NCBI RefSeq assembly: GCF_000092125.1
Contig: NC_014212.1
Span: 1,198,001-1,262,000 of the forward strand
DNA from: Allomeiothermus silvanus DSM 9946
GTDB lineage: Bacteria > Deinococcota > Deinococci > Deinococcales > Thermaceae
DNA length: 64,000 nucleotides
Direction: 5' to 3'
Shown: positions 9,563 to 16,411 of the stretch, piece after piece
Layout: the number at the start of each line of letters is the position of its first letter
How positions within the stretch are numbered: position 1 is the first letter of the stretch
The notes under the pieces: model-generated
What the model was told of the DNA's origin: nothing
Seen by the model: the letters and a program-made list of their open reading frames with translations, nothing else
Database searches by the model: none
Translations under genes and position numbers: made by a program

Positions 9563-10354
9563 ATGTCAAAGATCGTCGGCAGCAACCTGGACTTCAACAA
9601 CGTCGCCAAAATCGTCAATCTGCCCAATCCCACGGCGCCCCAGGACGCAGCTACCAAAGCCTATGTGGATAGCGCGGTGGAGGGGCTGGCCTGGAAGGAC
9701 TCGTGCCGCGTCGCAACGCAGGGCAACATCAACCTTGCGTCTCCAGGATCGACCATCGACGGCATCACGATGGCCGCCGGAGATCGCGTACTGGTGCGCG
9801 CCCAGACGACTGCCGCCGAAAACGGCATCTACATCTGGAACGGCGCGGCTGTCGCGATGACGCGCGCCCCTGACGCCAACACCGCCGCCGAACTCGAGCA
9901 GGCCGTGACCACCGTCGAAGAAGGCACCAGCGCGGGGGCCACCTTCCGCCAAACCTCGGTGAATTTTGTTCTGGATACTGACCCGGTAAGCTGGACCCTC
10001 TTCGGTACCGCCGCTCCCAGCGCGTCGGAAACCCAGCAGGGCATCATCCAGATCGCCACCCAGGCCCAGACCGACGCGGGTACCGATGATTCGAAGGCCA
10101 TCACGCCGCTCAAGCTGGCCAACTGGGCCGGGCGTAAACGTAAACTCTCCCAAGCGATAGGGGACGGCAGCGCCACCCAGTACAACGTGACCCACAACTT
10201 TGGCACCCGTGATGTGCTGGTCACGGTGTACCGCAATGCGACCCCGTGGGACGATGTGCTCTGTGACGTCGAGCGCCCCGATGCTAACACGGTGCGGGTG
10301 CGATTCGCCGCTGCCCCCAGCGCGAACCAGTTTGTGGTGGTGGTGATCGGCTAG
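9563..10354 (+). CDS. Phage tail fibre protein
   Basis: 263 residues after GGGAGGGAAT. The N terminus contains the fibre signature DAATKAYVDS, the middle has a repeated beta pattern, and the segment DDSKAITPLKLANW is a classic tail-fibre repeat. The C terminus contains a THNFGTRDVLV module shared with the upstream small protein. It would form a trimeric fibre that contacts the host surface. Its TAG stop overlaps the GTG of the next gene. Confidence 0.8.
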   Translation: MSKIVGSNLDFNNVAKIVNLPNPTAPQDAATKAYVDSAVEGLAWKDSCRVATQGNINLASPGSTIDGITMAAGDRVLVRAQTTAAENGIYIWNGAAVAMTRAPDANTAAELEQAVTTVEEGTSAGATFRQTSVNFVLDTDPVSWTLFGTAAPSASETQQGIIQIATQAQTDAGTDDSKAITPLKLANWAGRKRKLSQAIGDGSATQYNVTHNFGTRDVLVTVYRNATPWDDVLCDVERPDANTVRVRFAAAPSANQFVVVVIG

Positions 10355-10902
10355 TGGAGCAGTACAGCCCGCTCAAAATCTTGTCTCTATCCGCGCTCCC
10401 TGCCGCCTCGGACTACGCCGGTGCGCTGGTTCGGGTGGGGGGCAGCCTCTACTGGTCGGACGGCGCCAACTGGCAGCAGCTAGCCCCGGCGGGCGGGGGG
10501 GGATTCAGCGGCGTGCGCCTTACTGCAGCTAATTTCAGCGTGGCGAATGATACCTGGACCCTGGTTTCGTGGGCCACCCAGGTTTTCGACCTCGGAAACT
10601 ACTGGGCCTCCACTCAACCCACCCGGCTCACCATCCCTAGTACCGGCTACTACCTGATCATCGCTTCCGCCGAGTGGGACCCTGACAGCGGTTCCCGCGG
10701 CATTCGACTCAAGATCAATGGTGCGACTGTCTATGACTTGGTGATAGACGATACCGGGCGGGCGCAACCCAGACGAAACAACGGCAGCATCTTGCTGGCT
10801 TTGACAGGGAGCGATTATTTGGAGGTGGAACTCTATCACAACAGCGGCGACCCCACTGAAAACGTCATCCAAGCCGAAGTCGGCGCAGTCAGGATGGGAT
10901 AG
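10354..10902 (+). CDS. Fibre-tip / C1q-like jelly-roll protein
   Basis: 182 residues with a GTG start overlapping the previous stop (TAGTG). The C-terminal 130 residues show a C1q/TNF-like jelly-roll pattern: NDTWTLVSW, RLTIPSTGYYLIIASAEW, then a long beta-rich tail. This is common in receptor-binding tips of phage fibres. The N-terminal 50 residues contain LYWSDGANWQQL, another tail-associated motif. It likely works with the preceding fibre. Confidence 0.6.
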   Translation: MEQYSPLKILSLSALPAASDYAGALVRVGGSLYWSDGANWQQLAPAGGGGFSGVRLTAANFSVANDTWTLVSWATQVFDLGNYWASTQPTRLTIPSTGYYLIIASAEWDPDSGSRGIRLKINGATVYDLVIDDTGRAQPRRNNGSILLALTGSDYLEVELYHNSGDPTENVIQAEVGAVRMG

Positions 10903-10916
10903 CGACTGGAGGCAAT

Positions 10917-11132
10917 GTGGGCAACTGGCAAATCGGGCTCGTCGTGTTGGCATCGGTAGTAATCGCGTTCGTGCTGCTGTGGGACTCGTTGTCCAAATCC
11001 CGCGATATCCCCCAGGGCTGGCTGTGGCTCATCGCGTTGGTGTGGGGGTCGGTGCTGGGGGTGAGCGACTTAATACGGCGGTTCTCGGAGCAGAAGAAAA
11101 ACAAGGGAAAGGAGGACAACAGCGATGATTGA
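10917..11132 (+). CDS. Holin-like membrane protein 1
   Basis: 71 residues after a GGAGG-like site. Two membrane segments are visible (about residues 5-22 and 36-52), followed by a highly charged C-terminal tail (RRFSEQKKNKGKEDNSDD). Two helices plus a charged tail and the location at the prophage end fit a class II holin or antiholin. It overlaps the next membrane gene by 8 bases, suggesting that the pair acts together. Confidence 0.6.
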   Translation: MGNWQIGLVVLASVVIAFVLLWDSLSKSRDIPQGWLWLIALVWGSVLGVSDLIRRFSEQKKNKGKEDNSDD

Positions 11133-11424
11133 TTGGCTGTGGGGCTGGCCGTATTTGGCGATGTTATTGCAAATCGGATTGGCCGTTGTCGCCGTCTACG
11201 CCATGCACGAAACAATTATTTTGGCTGGGCGAGCTTGGCGAGATCAACACGAGTTCATCAGTGGGGTTGGAGGAGGGACATTTTTACTGGCCTGGGCGCT
11301 CGAGCTGGCGACGCCCGCATTGCATATCTCTGAACTTGAGTGGGCAGGGATCATTTGGGGCATCGCATTAATGCTTTGGCCGCGAATTTATCGCATCCAC
11401 CGAGCAGTGCTTGAGGGGGGATGA
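11125..11424 (+). CDS. Holin-like membrane protein 2
   Basis: 99 residues with three hydrophobic segments (about 5-25, 48-62 and 70-88), overlapping the preceding gene. A multi-helix small protein beside another at the end of the late region suggests a holin/antiholin pair. No family motif is recognised. It is the last prophage gene before the attachment site. Confidence 0.55.
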   Translation: MIDWLWGWPYLAMLLQIGLAVVAVYAMHETIILAGRAWRDQHEFISGVGGGTFLLAWALELATPALHISELEWAGIIWGIALMLWPRIYRIHRAVLEGG

Positions 11425-11524
11425 CGGCAACCTGACGGCAACCCGGGGGTAAAAGTGGGGAATAGTGAGTTTGAAAAAGCCCGCCTAGGACACAAGTGGA
11501 AATGCCGGGATACGCCTGATTGTA

Positions 11525-11570
11525 CTTCGTAATCGAGCGGTCGTGGGTTCAAATCCCACCTTCGGCTCCA
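11525..11570 (+). other. 3' fragment of tRNA-Thr(CGT): prophage attR-like site
   Basis: The sequence reads as an anticodon loop TTCGTAA (anticodon CGT, Thr), variable region, a perfect T-arm (GTGGG, TTCAAAT, CCCAC), the 3' acceptor strand CTTCGGC, discriminator T and CCA. The upstream bases cannot form the D-arm, the 5' anticodon strand or the 5' acceptor GCCGAAG, so this is not a working tRNA gene. A tRNA 3' half at the edge of a phage module is the usual product of integration into a tRNA gene. The intact gene should lie at the other prophage end, outside the window. Confidence 0.75.
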
Positions 11571-11582
11571 GTCCAGGACGAG

Positions 11583-11618
11583 AAAAACCGGGGTCGCGTG
11601 GCCCCGGTTTTTCGTTTT
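11583..11618 (+). terminator. Intrinsic terminator after the tRNA-Thr 3' end
   Basis: An AAAACCGGGG arm and a CCCCGGTTTT arm flank a short TCGCGTGG loop and are followed by TTCGTTTTG. It is probably the original terminator of the tRNA-Thr gene and now ends transcription at the prophage edge. Confidence 0.8.
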
Positions 11619-11705
11619 GTGGCCTGTGGCAGTTGCCCTCGAGCATACCGCGCTCCTCGGGCGCTTAGGTGAATCGGCAGCGATGGCTGGGGCTAGGCAG
11701 CGCTT

Positions 11706-11733
11706 TTGATAGTTGATACTTATACACTAATAT
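11706..11733 (+). promoter_or_regulatory. Candidate promoter upstream of the CRISPR-Cas region
   Basis: TTGATA (11706-11711), a 16-nt spacer and TAATAT (11728-11733) lie in a locally AT-rich stretch between the prophage edge and the IS. It points toward the small ORFs at 11822 and 11943 and, before the IS insertion, toward cas3. It is identified from hexamer match and spacing only. Confidence 0.35.
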
Positions 11734-11821
11734 TTTCTCACATAAAGAGGGCGAAAAACTCAAATTCGACGAGTGCTTGATTTCCCCTCGCTAGAATAAA
11801 TCTTGATCCGAGGAGGTGGCT

Positions 11822-11917
11822 ATGTGCTGTTTCTTGCCTATAACATTCCTGGTTGCTGCTGAGCCGCTTGCTGGCTCAATCGTTCGGTCTTCTATATCCC
11901 CTGCGAGAATTTTTTAA
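11822..11917 (+). CDS. 31-codon ORF with a strong ribosome binding site
   Basis: An ATG stands 2 nt after GAGGAGGTGG, among the best Shine-Dalgarno matches in the window. It opens a 31-codon frame (MCCFLPITFLVAAEPL...) ending in TAA at 11917. The N terminus is hydrophobic. It could be a leader peptide, a small membrane protein or the 5' remnant of a longer gene; no homolog is recognised. The excellent initiation site is the main support. Confidence 0.3.
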   Translation: MCCFLPITFLVAAEPLAGSIVRSSISPARIF

Positions 11918-12073
11918 GCCAGGCTGCTAATCCAATGCCCAGGTGGAACTCGCCACGCGAAACAAGAGGTGGAAGGTTATGGTGGAGTGGGGATCAGAAA
12001 AACCCTATTTCAAGCCGGGTCGAGCTACCTTGGCCGATGTTCTACCCGCGCCGCGCCTGAGCGGTTATCTGCT

Positions 12074-13165
12074 TAGGACTTACGCAGTTGGCTGAAGGAT
12101 GTGGAGGGGATGGGCGAGATAACTTCGTATTGCCTCGCGAACAATGGACGCCTTGGCCTCGTACCAGCTCACCCCCCTGCGCAGCCGGTAGACCTCCAGC
12201 CGGAGGAAGGCCCGCAAAGCCAGGAGGAGGTGCCGCAGGATGGAGACCGCCTTCCTCACCTGGGCCCGCTCCACCCCACAGCACTGCTTGAGCCCCCGAT
12301 GGTACACTTCGATCCCCCATCCTTGCCGCTCTAACTCCGCCCGCTTCTCTTCGCTCATCCCCAGATGGTTCGTGGCCCAGTACTCCGCCTCCCCGTCCTT
12401 GGAGAGCGTTCGGAACACCCTCACGAACCCAAAACCCCGAAGATGAACCACCCTCCCCTCCCCAGGGATTTCCACCTCACGGATGGGTACATTTCCCTTC
12501 CCCTCCGGGTTGACCAGGCGGTTGCCCTTCAGCCGCGTCAGAAACCGCCAGCCAAAGCTGACTATGGCCTTGAGGTTCTCCAAGCTGGCATACCAGCTGT
12601 CCATCAGGACATATTCCGGCTGAAACCCCCGCTCCTTCGCTTTCTGGAGCATGGTCTGAAAGTGGTCGTTTTTGCTCTTCCCATCCTGGGGCTTGTCGTA
12701 GACCCGAAAGTCGCAGGGGATCAGGGCCTGCCCCTCCGTCCACAGCAGGGTCATGAGGGCGATGCCCCTAACCACCCTTTGGTGTTTGCCGCTCCAGTGG
12801 TAACTCACCAGATCCATGTCCCGAGCGTAGGGCTTATCCAGGGTGGTGTCGTCCAGGATCAGCAGCCCCTCCCTGAGCTTCACGAAGGCCTTGGCCTCCT
12901 GCCACAGCGCCGCCGTGTCGGGCGGCTGTCTTTGCAGCAGGCGGGTAAAGGCATCATGGGCGGGAGGGCTCTTCTCCTTTGGACTACAGCGAGCGGCCTC
13001 GGTACAGGTGAAGACCCGCTGAGCGGCGATGAGAAAGTGGATGTAGTCCAGGTCATCGCACTTCGGTGGGTTCATGGGCATCACCCCCTTTGGAGAAGCT
13101 TGGCTAAGCACTCTCCTCCTAGCACACAGAAGAATGTCCAGTCAACTGCAACTGCGTAACTCCTA
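12074..13165 (-). mobile_element. Insertion sequence (DDE type), 1092 bp
   Basis: The terminal inverted repeats match at 16 of 17 positions: TAGGACTTACGCAGTTG at 12074-12090 and the complement of TAGGAGTTACGCAGTTG at 13149-13165. Five-base direct repeats CTGCT flank it (12069-12073 and 13166-13170). It carries one transposase on the minus strand, whose stop lies inside the left repeat. Intact ends and a duplicated target indicate a fairly recent insertion. It sits 78 bp upstream of cas3. Confidence 0.88.
12080..13075 (-). CDS. IS transposase (DDE, IS4/IS701-like)
   Basis: 331 residues from the ATG at 13075. That start has AAGGGGG 8 nt upstream; an ATG two codons earlier would sit almost on the ribosome binding site. 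The catalytic triad is visible as Asp in LILDDTT, Asp in YVLMDSWYAS and Glu in WGIEVYHRGLKQ. It catalyses cut-and-paste movement of the 12074-13165 element. The reading frame is intact. The exact IS family is uncertain. Confidence 0.85.
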   Translation of the reverse strand: MNPPKCDDLDYIHFLIAAQRVFTCTEAARCSPKEKSPPAHDAFTRLLQRQPPDTAALWQEAKAFVKLREGLLILDDTTLDKPYARDMDLVSYHWSGKHQRVVRGIALMTLLWTEGQALIPCDFRVYDKPQDGKSKNDHFQTMLQKAKERGFQPEYVLMDSWYASLENLKAIVSFGWRFLTRLKGNRLVNPEGKGNVPIREVEIPGEGRVVHLRGFGFVRVFRTLSKDGEAEYWATNHLGMSEEKRAELERQGWGIEVYHRGLKQCCGVERAQVRKAVSILRHLLLALRAFLRLEVYRLRRGVSWYEAKASIVREAIRSYLAHPLHILQPTA

Positions 13166-13242
13166 CTGCTGTTGGACATCGGCCTCATGGTGTCGGCGTG
13201 GATATTTCGGCTGTTTGCCCGCGGTGAAGAGAAGGTGGCGCT

Positions 13243-15960
13243 GTGGTGAGCCTCTCGGATGCTGCTAAGGCCTTGTGGGCCAAGAGCGACCGCAACAAAG
13301 ACGGGGGCGAATGGCACCCGCTCATAGCCCACCTGTTGGATGTGGCCGCTTGCGCCGAGGTGATTTTAGAGCGGGAGCCAAAGAAAACGTTAGAACTCTA
13401 TGCTCAAGACCTGGGCCTCCCGCTCGAGCAGGCCAAGGCTTGGGTTTGCGCCCTAGCGGGCCTGCACGACATCGGTAAAGCCAGCCCGGCCTTTCAGCAA
13501 AAGTGGCCCGAGGGCAAAAAACGGGTCTGTGACGCAGGGTTGACCTGGACTGTAGACCCTACCCCCCCACCGAATGACGTTTCCCACAGCGTGATCAGTG
13601 AGGAGGTGCTGCCCGAACTCCTCGAGGAGCGAGGTTGGGTACTCGGGGCCGCCCAGAATGTTGCGGCAGCGGTGGGTGAGCACCATGGTTTCAGGGCCAC
13701 ACGGCAAGACCTCGATGATGTGACCAGCAGGGAAAAAGGTAAAGGGGTCTGGGACGAGGTACGCCAGGAACTGTTCGAAGCGGTACTTGAGGTGCTCGAG
13801 GTAGGGAATGCCCCCAATGTCTCTATCTACAAGGGTGCGGCCTTCGAGCGCCTGGCAGGCCTCGCCAGCTTCGCCGACTGGATCGGCTCGAGCCTCGACT
13901 TTCACCCGCTCGGGGACGACTTGGCCCAGTATTACCAGAACGCTAAAGCGCGGGCCGCGCAAAAGCTCGATGACATCGGCTGGTTCCAGCGGGAGGCCCT
14001 GATGAAGGAGCCGCAAACCCTGGAGGCGGTGTTCGCCTACCTGGGCAAGCCCGACCAGCCCTTCAAACCCCGCCCGCTGCAAGCCGTGCTCGAGCGCTTG
14101 CTAGAGGGGATCAACACCCCTGCGCTGTTCTTGGTCGAGGCCCCAATGGGCGAAGGCAAGACCGAGGCTGCCTTCTACGCCCACCTGCGCTTGCAATCGG
14201 CCAACGGGCACCGGGGGATGTACATCTCTTTGCCCACCCAGGCCACCGGCAACCTGATGTTCGAGCGGGCCAAGGAGTTCTTGGGCCGCTACGGAAAATC
14301 CCGCAGGCTGGACCTGCAACTCCTGCACGGGGCCAGCGAGCTGGTGGAGGAGTACCAGAAGATACGCGTGCGCCCCAACACGCCTGAAGGAGGAGAGGAG
14401 GGGGTAGAGGCCCAGGTCTGGTTCTCCCACCGCAAGCGCGGCCTGCTCTCGGAGTATGCGGTGGGGACGGTGGATCAGGCGCTTCTGGGTATCCTGCCTA
14501 CTAGGCATCAGTTCGTCCGGCTGTGGGGGCTGGGCAACCGGGTGGTGGTGCTGGACGAGGTGCATGCCTACGACACCTACACCAGCGGCCTCATCGAGTC
14601 GCTGGTGCGCTGGCTCTGGGCCTTGGACTCCTCGGTCGTGCTGATGAGCGCGACGCTGCCCAAGGCCAAGCGGGAGGCTTTGCTCAAGGCGTTCGGGGCA
14701 GGTGAGATACCCAAAGTGGAAGACAAACCCAAACCCTACCCACGCATTACCCGCGTCGTAAAGGGTGACCCTAAACCCATGGTGGAAACCTTTGCAGCGC
14801 GGAAACAGCCCACCCTGGCGCTAAAGGCTTTGCCGCTTGACCTCGAGGCCCTTGCCGGGAAAGCGCTCGAGCAGGCCCAATCGGGCGGCTGCGTGGCCTG
14901 CATTGTCAACACCGTGCAGCGGGCGCAGGACTTGTACCAGGCGCTGGTGGGCAAGGCGGATGGGGTGGAGGTTCACCTATTCCATGCCCGCTATCCCCTT
15001 GAGGAGCGCTTAGAGCGCGAGCGGACCGTCCTCGCCAAGTTTGGCAAACCGGGCCAGCGTCCTCAGAAAGCTGTCCTGGTCGCCACCCAGGTGGTCGAGC
15101 AATCCCTCGACCTCGACTTCGACGTGATGTTCACGGACTTAGCCCCGGTGGACTTGGTGCTGCAACGCGCCGGGCGGCTGCACCGTCACGAGCGTGATCC
15201 CAAGGAGCGCCACGCCCACACCAAGCCCGTGCTGTGGGTGGCGGGCTTGGAGGCCGAGGGCGTGCCGAATTTTGGTTCTGCCGAACGAATCTACGAGCGC
15301 TACATTTTGCTGCGGAGCTGGCTCGCGCTGCGGAGCCGCACCCACATTGACCTTCCGGGCGACATCGACCGCTTGGTGCAGGAGGTATACAGCGAGCCTG
15401 AGCCCCAGGGGCTTTCAGAAGAGTGGAAGACGGCCCTCGAGCAGGCCCGGACCCGCATGGAGCAAAGGAATGCGCGAGACCAGGACGAGGCGGCGTACGC
15501 GCCGTTTGGCGAACCCTGTGAGACCGACTGGCTCGATCCCCAGACCTTCCCCAAGCTCCCTGACGACGAACCCAACCCCGACGACGACCCCAGCCTGCTC
15601 CATACCCGCAAGGGTAGCCCTAGCGCCACGGTGGTACTGCTGCACAAGGTGGGGGGCCAGCTTTGCCTAGATGCAAGCGGCAAGGAGCCCGTGAGCCTTG
15701 CCAGAAAGCTCGAGCTGGCCGAGGCTAAGCGTGTGTTTGCCCGCTCGGTCAAGCTCAGCCGCCACGAGCTTACCAGCAACGACTTCGCCGCGCTCAAAGC
15801 CCACCGCAAGAGCCAGGGCCTAGCCGCCAAGGTCTGGAGCGAAACCCCACTGCTGGCCCATGCCCACCCGGTGGTGCTCGAGGAGGGCAGGGCCGTGCTG
15901 GGGGAACTCGAGCTTGAACTTCATCCCGAGCTTGGGGTGGTTTATAGGAGTGCGCTATGA
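13243..15960 (+). CDS. cas3: CRISPR-associated nuclease-helicase Cas3 (type I-E)
   Basis: 905 residues with tandem GTG codons at 13243 and 13246; either could start. The N-terminal HD nuclease has H25 in HPLIAHLLDVA, then LHDIGK, HSVI and HHGF. The SF2 helicase has Walker A MGEGKTE (about residue 300), DEVH (about 438), MSATLP, and motif VI QRAGRLHR. It ends with a C-terminal accessory domain. Cas3 is recruited by target-bound Cascade and degrades DNA. The start overlaps the stop of a small ORF now split by an IS, so its native promoter may be disconnected. The stop overlaps the next ORF (ATGA). Confidence 0.96.
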   Translation: MVSLSDAAKALWAKSDRNKDGGEWHPLIAHLLDVAACAEVILEREPKKTLELYAQDLGLPLEQAKAWVCALAGLHDIGKASPAFQQKWPEGKKRVCDAGLTWTVDPTPPPNDVSHSVISEEVLPELLEERGWVLGAAQNVAAAVGEHHGFRATRQDLDDVTSREKGKGVWDEVRQELFEAVLEVLEVGNAPNVSIYKGAAFERLAGLASFADWIGSSLDFHPLGDDLAQYYQNAKARAAQKLDDIGWFQREALMKEPQTLEAVFAYLGKPDQPFKPRPLQAVLERLLEGINTPALFLVEAPMGEGKTEAAFYAHLRLQSANGHRGMYISLPTQATGNLMFERAKEFLGRYGKSRRLDLQLLHGASELVEEYQKIRVRPNTPEGGEEGVEAQVWFSHRKRGLLSEYAVGTVDQALLGILPTRHQFVRLWGLGNRVVVLDEVHAYDTYTSGLIESLVRWLWALDSSVVLMSATLPKAKREALLKAFGAGEIPKVEDKPKPYPRITRVVKGDPKPMVETFAARKQPTLALKALPLDLEALAGKALEQAQSGGCVACIVNTVQRAQDLYQALVGKADGVEVHLFHARYPLEERLERERTVLAKFGKPGQRPQKAVLVATQVVEQSLDLDFDVMFTDLAPVDLVLQRAGRLHRHERDPKERHAHTKPVLWVAGLEAEGVPNFGSAERIYERYILLRSWLALRSRTHIDLPGDIDRLVQEVYSEPEPQGLSEEWKTALEQARTRMEQRNARDQDEAAYAPFGEPCETDWLDPQTFPKLPDDEPNPDDDPSLLHTRKGSPSATVVLLHKVGGQLCLDASGKEPVSLARKLELAEAKRVFARSVKLSRHELTSNDFAALKAHRKSQGLAAKVWSETPLLAHAHPVVLEEGRAVLGELELELHPELGVVYRSAL

Positions 15961-16358
15961 TAGATAGCGTTCCTCGCCCAAGCGGGGATGAACCGTTGGT
16001 AGGACAAAGGGTTACAACATCCCCACATTCGTGGGGCTTATTGCTAAAACGTAAGTTGGTTGTACAGAGGGTAGGGGAGATTGACAATCAAACCGTTCTC
16101 TGCTTTAATGCCCTAAAACCGAAGAACCTCGCCCGCCGCCAAGCAAAGAGAGGTTCCTCGGTGAGTCAGGAGGTGTGCCCCGTGCTCTATGGCATTTTAG
16201 CAGACGACGAGCTTGTAAATTTGGTGATGGATGCAGCACATGCTGCAAACGTTTCCAACGCCGAAAAACTCAGGGCTGAGCTCGAGCTGAGATTGGTCGA
16301 GTACAGGCTGCAGGAGCAATATGGCTCCCTTGATGAGTGGGACTGCGATACCTCGTGA
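15957..16358 (+). CDS. Small unknown ORF between cas3 and cse1
   Basis: 133 codons from an ATGA overlap with cas3, with AGGAG 7 nt upstream. Codons 4-13 are encoded by a degenerate CRISPR repeat (15967-15995). Only the last ~66 codons look like a normal protein (ILADDELVNLVMDAA, then a charged helix LRAELELRLVEYRLQEQ). A GTG at 16161 is an alternative start for this 66-residue part. It lies downstream of an internal promoter (16081-16109) and a hairpin (16119-16161) that would occlude it. Codon use is more AT-rich than in the cas genes. I recognise no family; it may be a relic or a small regulatory protein. Confidence 0.45.
   Translation: MIDSVPRPSGDEPLVGQRVTTSPHSWGLLLKRKLVVQRVGEIDNQTVLCFNALKPKNLARRQAKRGSSVSQEVCPVLYGILADDELVNLVMDAAHAANVSNAEKLRAELELRLVEYRLQEQYGSLDEWDCDTS
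15967..15995 (+). repeat. Degenerate CRISPR repeat inside the cas operon
   Basis: The 29 bases match the array repeat at 24 of 29 positions, in the same orientation. The 3' 14 bases GCGGGGATGAACCG (from position 15982) are exact. It begins 7 bases after the cas3 stop. The Cas6e-type stem is weakened (TCCTCGC against GCGGGGA). It could be a relic repeat, or a repeat-like RNA element in the cas mRNA. Confidence 0.75.
16021..16036 (-). repeat. Repeat-like hairpin in inverse orientation
   Basis: CCCCAC and GTGGGG form a 6-bp stem around ATTC. Read on the minus strand, the context (GTGGGGATG then GTAACC) resembles GCGGGGATG-AACCG of the array repeat with a few inserted bases. It lies 25 bp from the forward degenerate repeat, so the junction holds a pair of opposed repeat-like hairpins. 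Confidence 0.45.
16081..16109 (+). promoter_or_regulatory. Internal promoter upstream of cse1, leader-like
   Basis: TTGACA (16081-16086), a 17-nt spacer and TTTAAT (16104-16109). The -35 region TTGACAATCAAAC and the preceding AGGGGAGA both recur in the CRISPR leader (22972-22979 and 22983-22995). It would transcribe the small ORF and cse1 onward independently of cas3. The similarity suggests shared control or common ancestry with the leader. Confidence 0.65.
16119..16161 (+). promoter_or_regulatory. Hairpin at the 5' end of the internal cas transcript
   Basis: CCGAAGAACCTC (16119-16130) pairs with GAGGTTCCTCGG (16150-16161) with one mismatch. It would form just after the predicted transcription start and covers the GAGG and first base of the GTG start at 16161. 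It could control translation of the small ORF or act as an attenuator or stabilising 5' stem. Confidence 0.5.
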
Positions 16359-16411
16359 GGGATGTGTTTCCCGTCTTAGGCCATCGCTATCCAAATCAAG
16401 GGAGGTGAGTT

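Larger units (their letters stand above)
11943..13249 (+). pseudogene. Small ORF split by the IS and coupled to cas3
   Basis: If bases 12074-13170 (the IS plus one copy of CTGCT) are removed, an open frame runs from GTG 11943 (or ATG 11979) through the insertion point into 13171-13249. Its TGA overlaps the cas3 start codons. The restored product is about 70 residues: a charged N-terminal half, then a hydrophobic segment (GLMVSAWIFRLFAR) and a charged end. The overlap with cas3 suggests it was once the coupled first gene of the cas operon. I do not recognise the family, and it could be the 3' end of a longer gene. Confidence 0.4.

Noticed and set aside
11500-11570. Complete tRNA-Thr gene
   Set aside because: The bases upstream of the anticodon loop cannot form the D-arm, 5' anticodon strand or 5' acceptor strand; only the 3' half is present.
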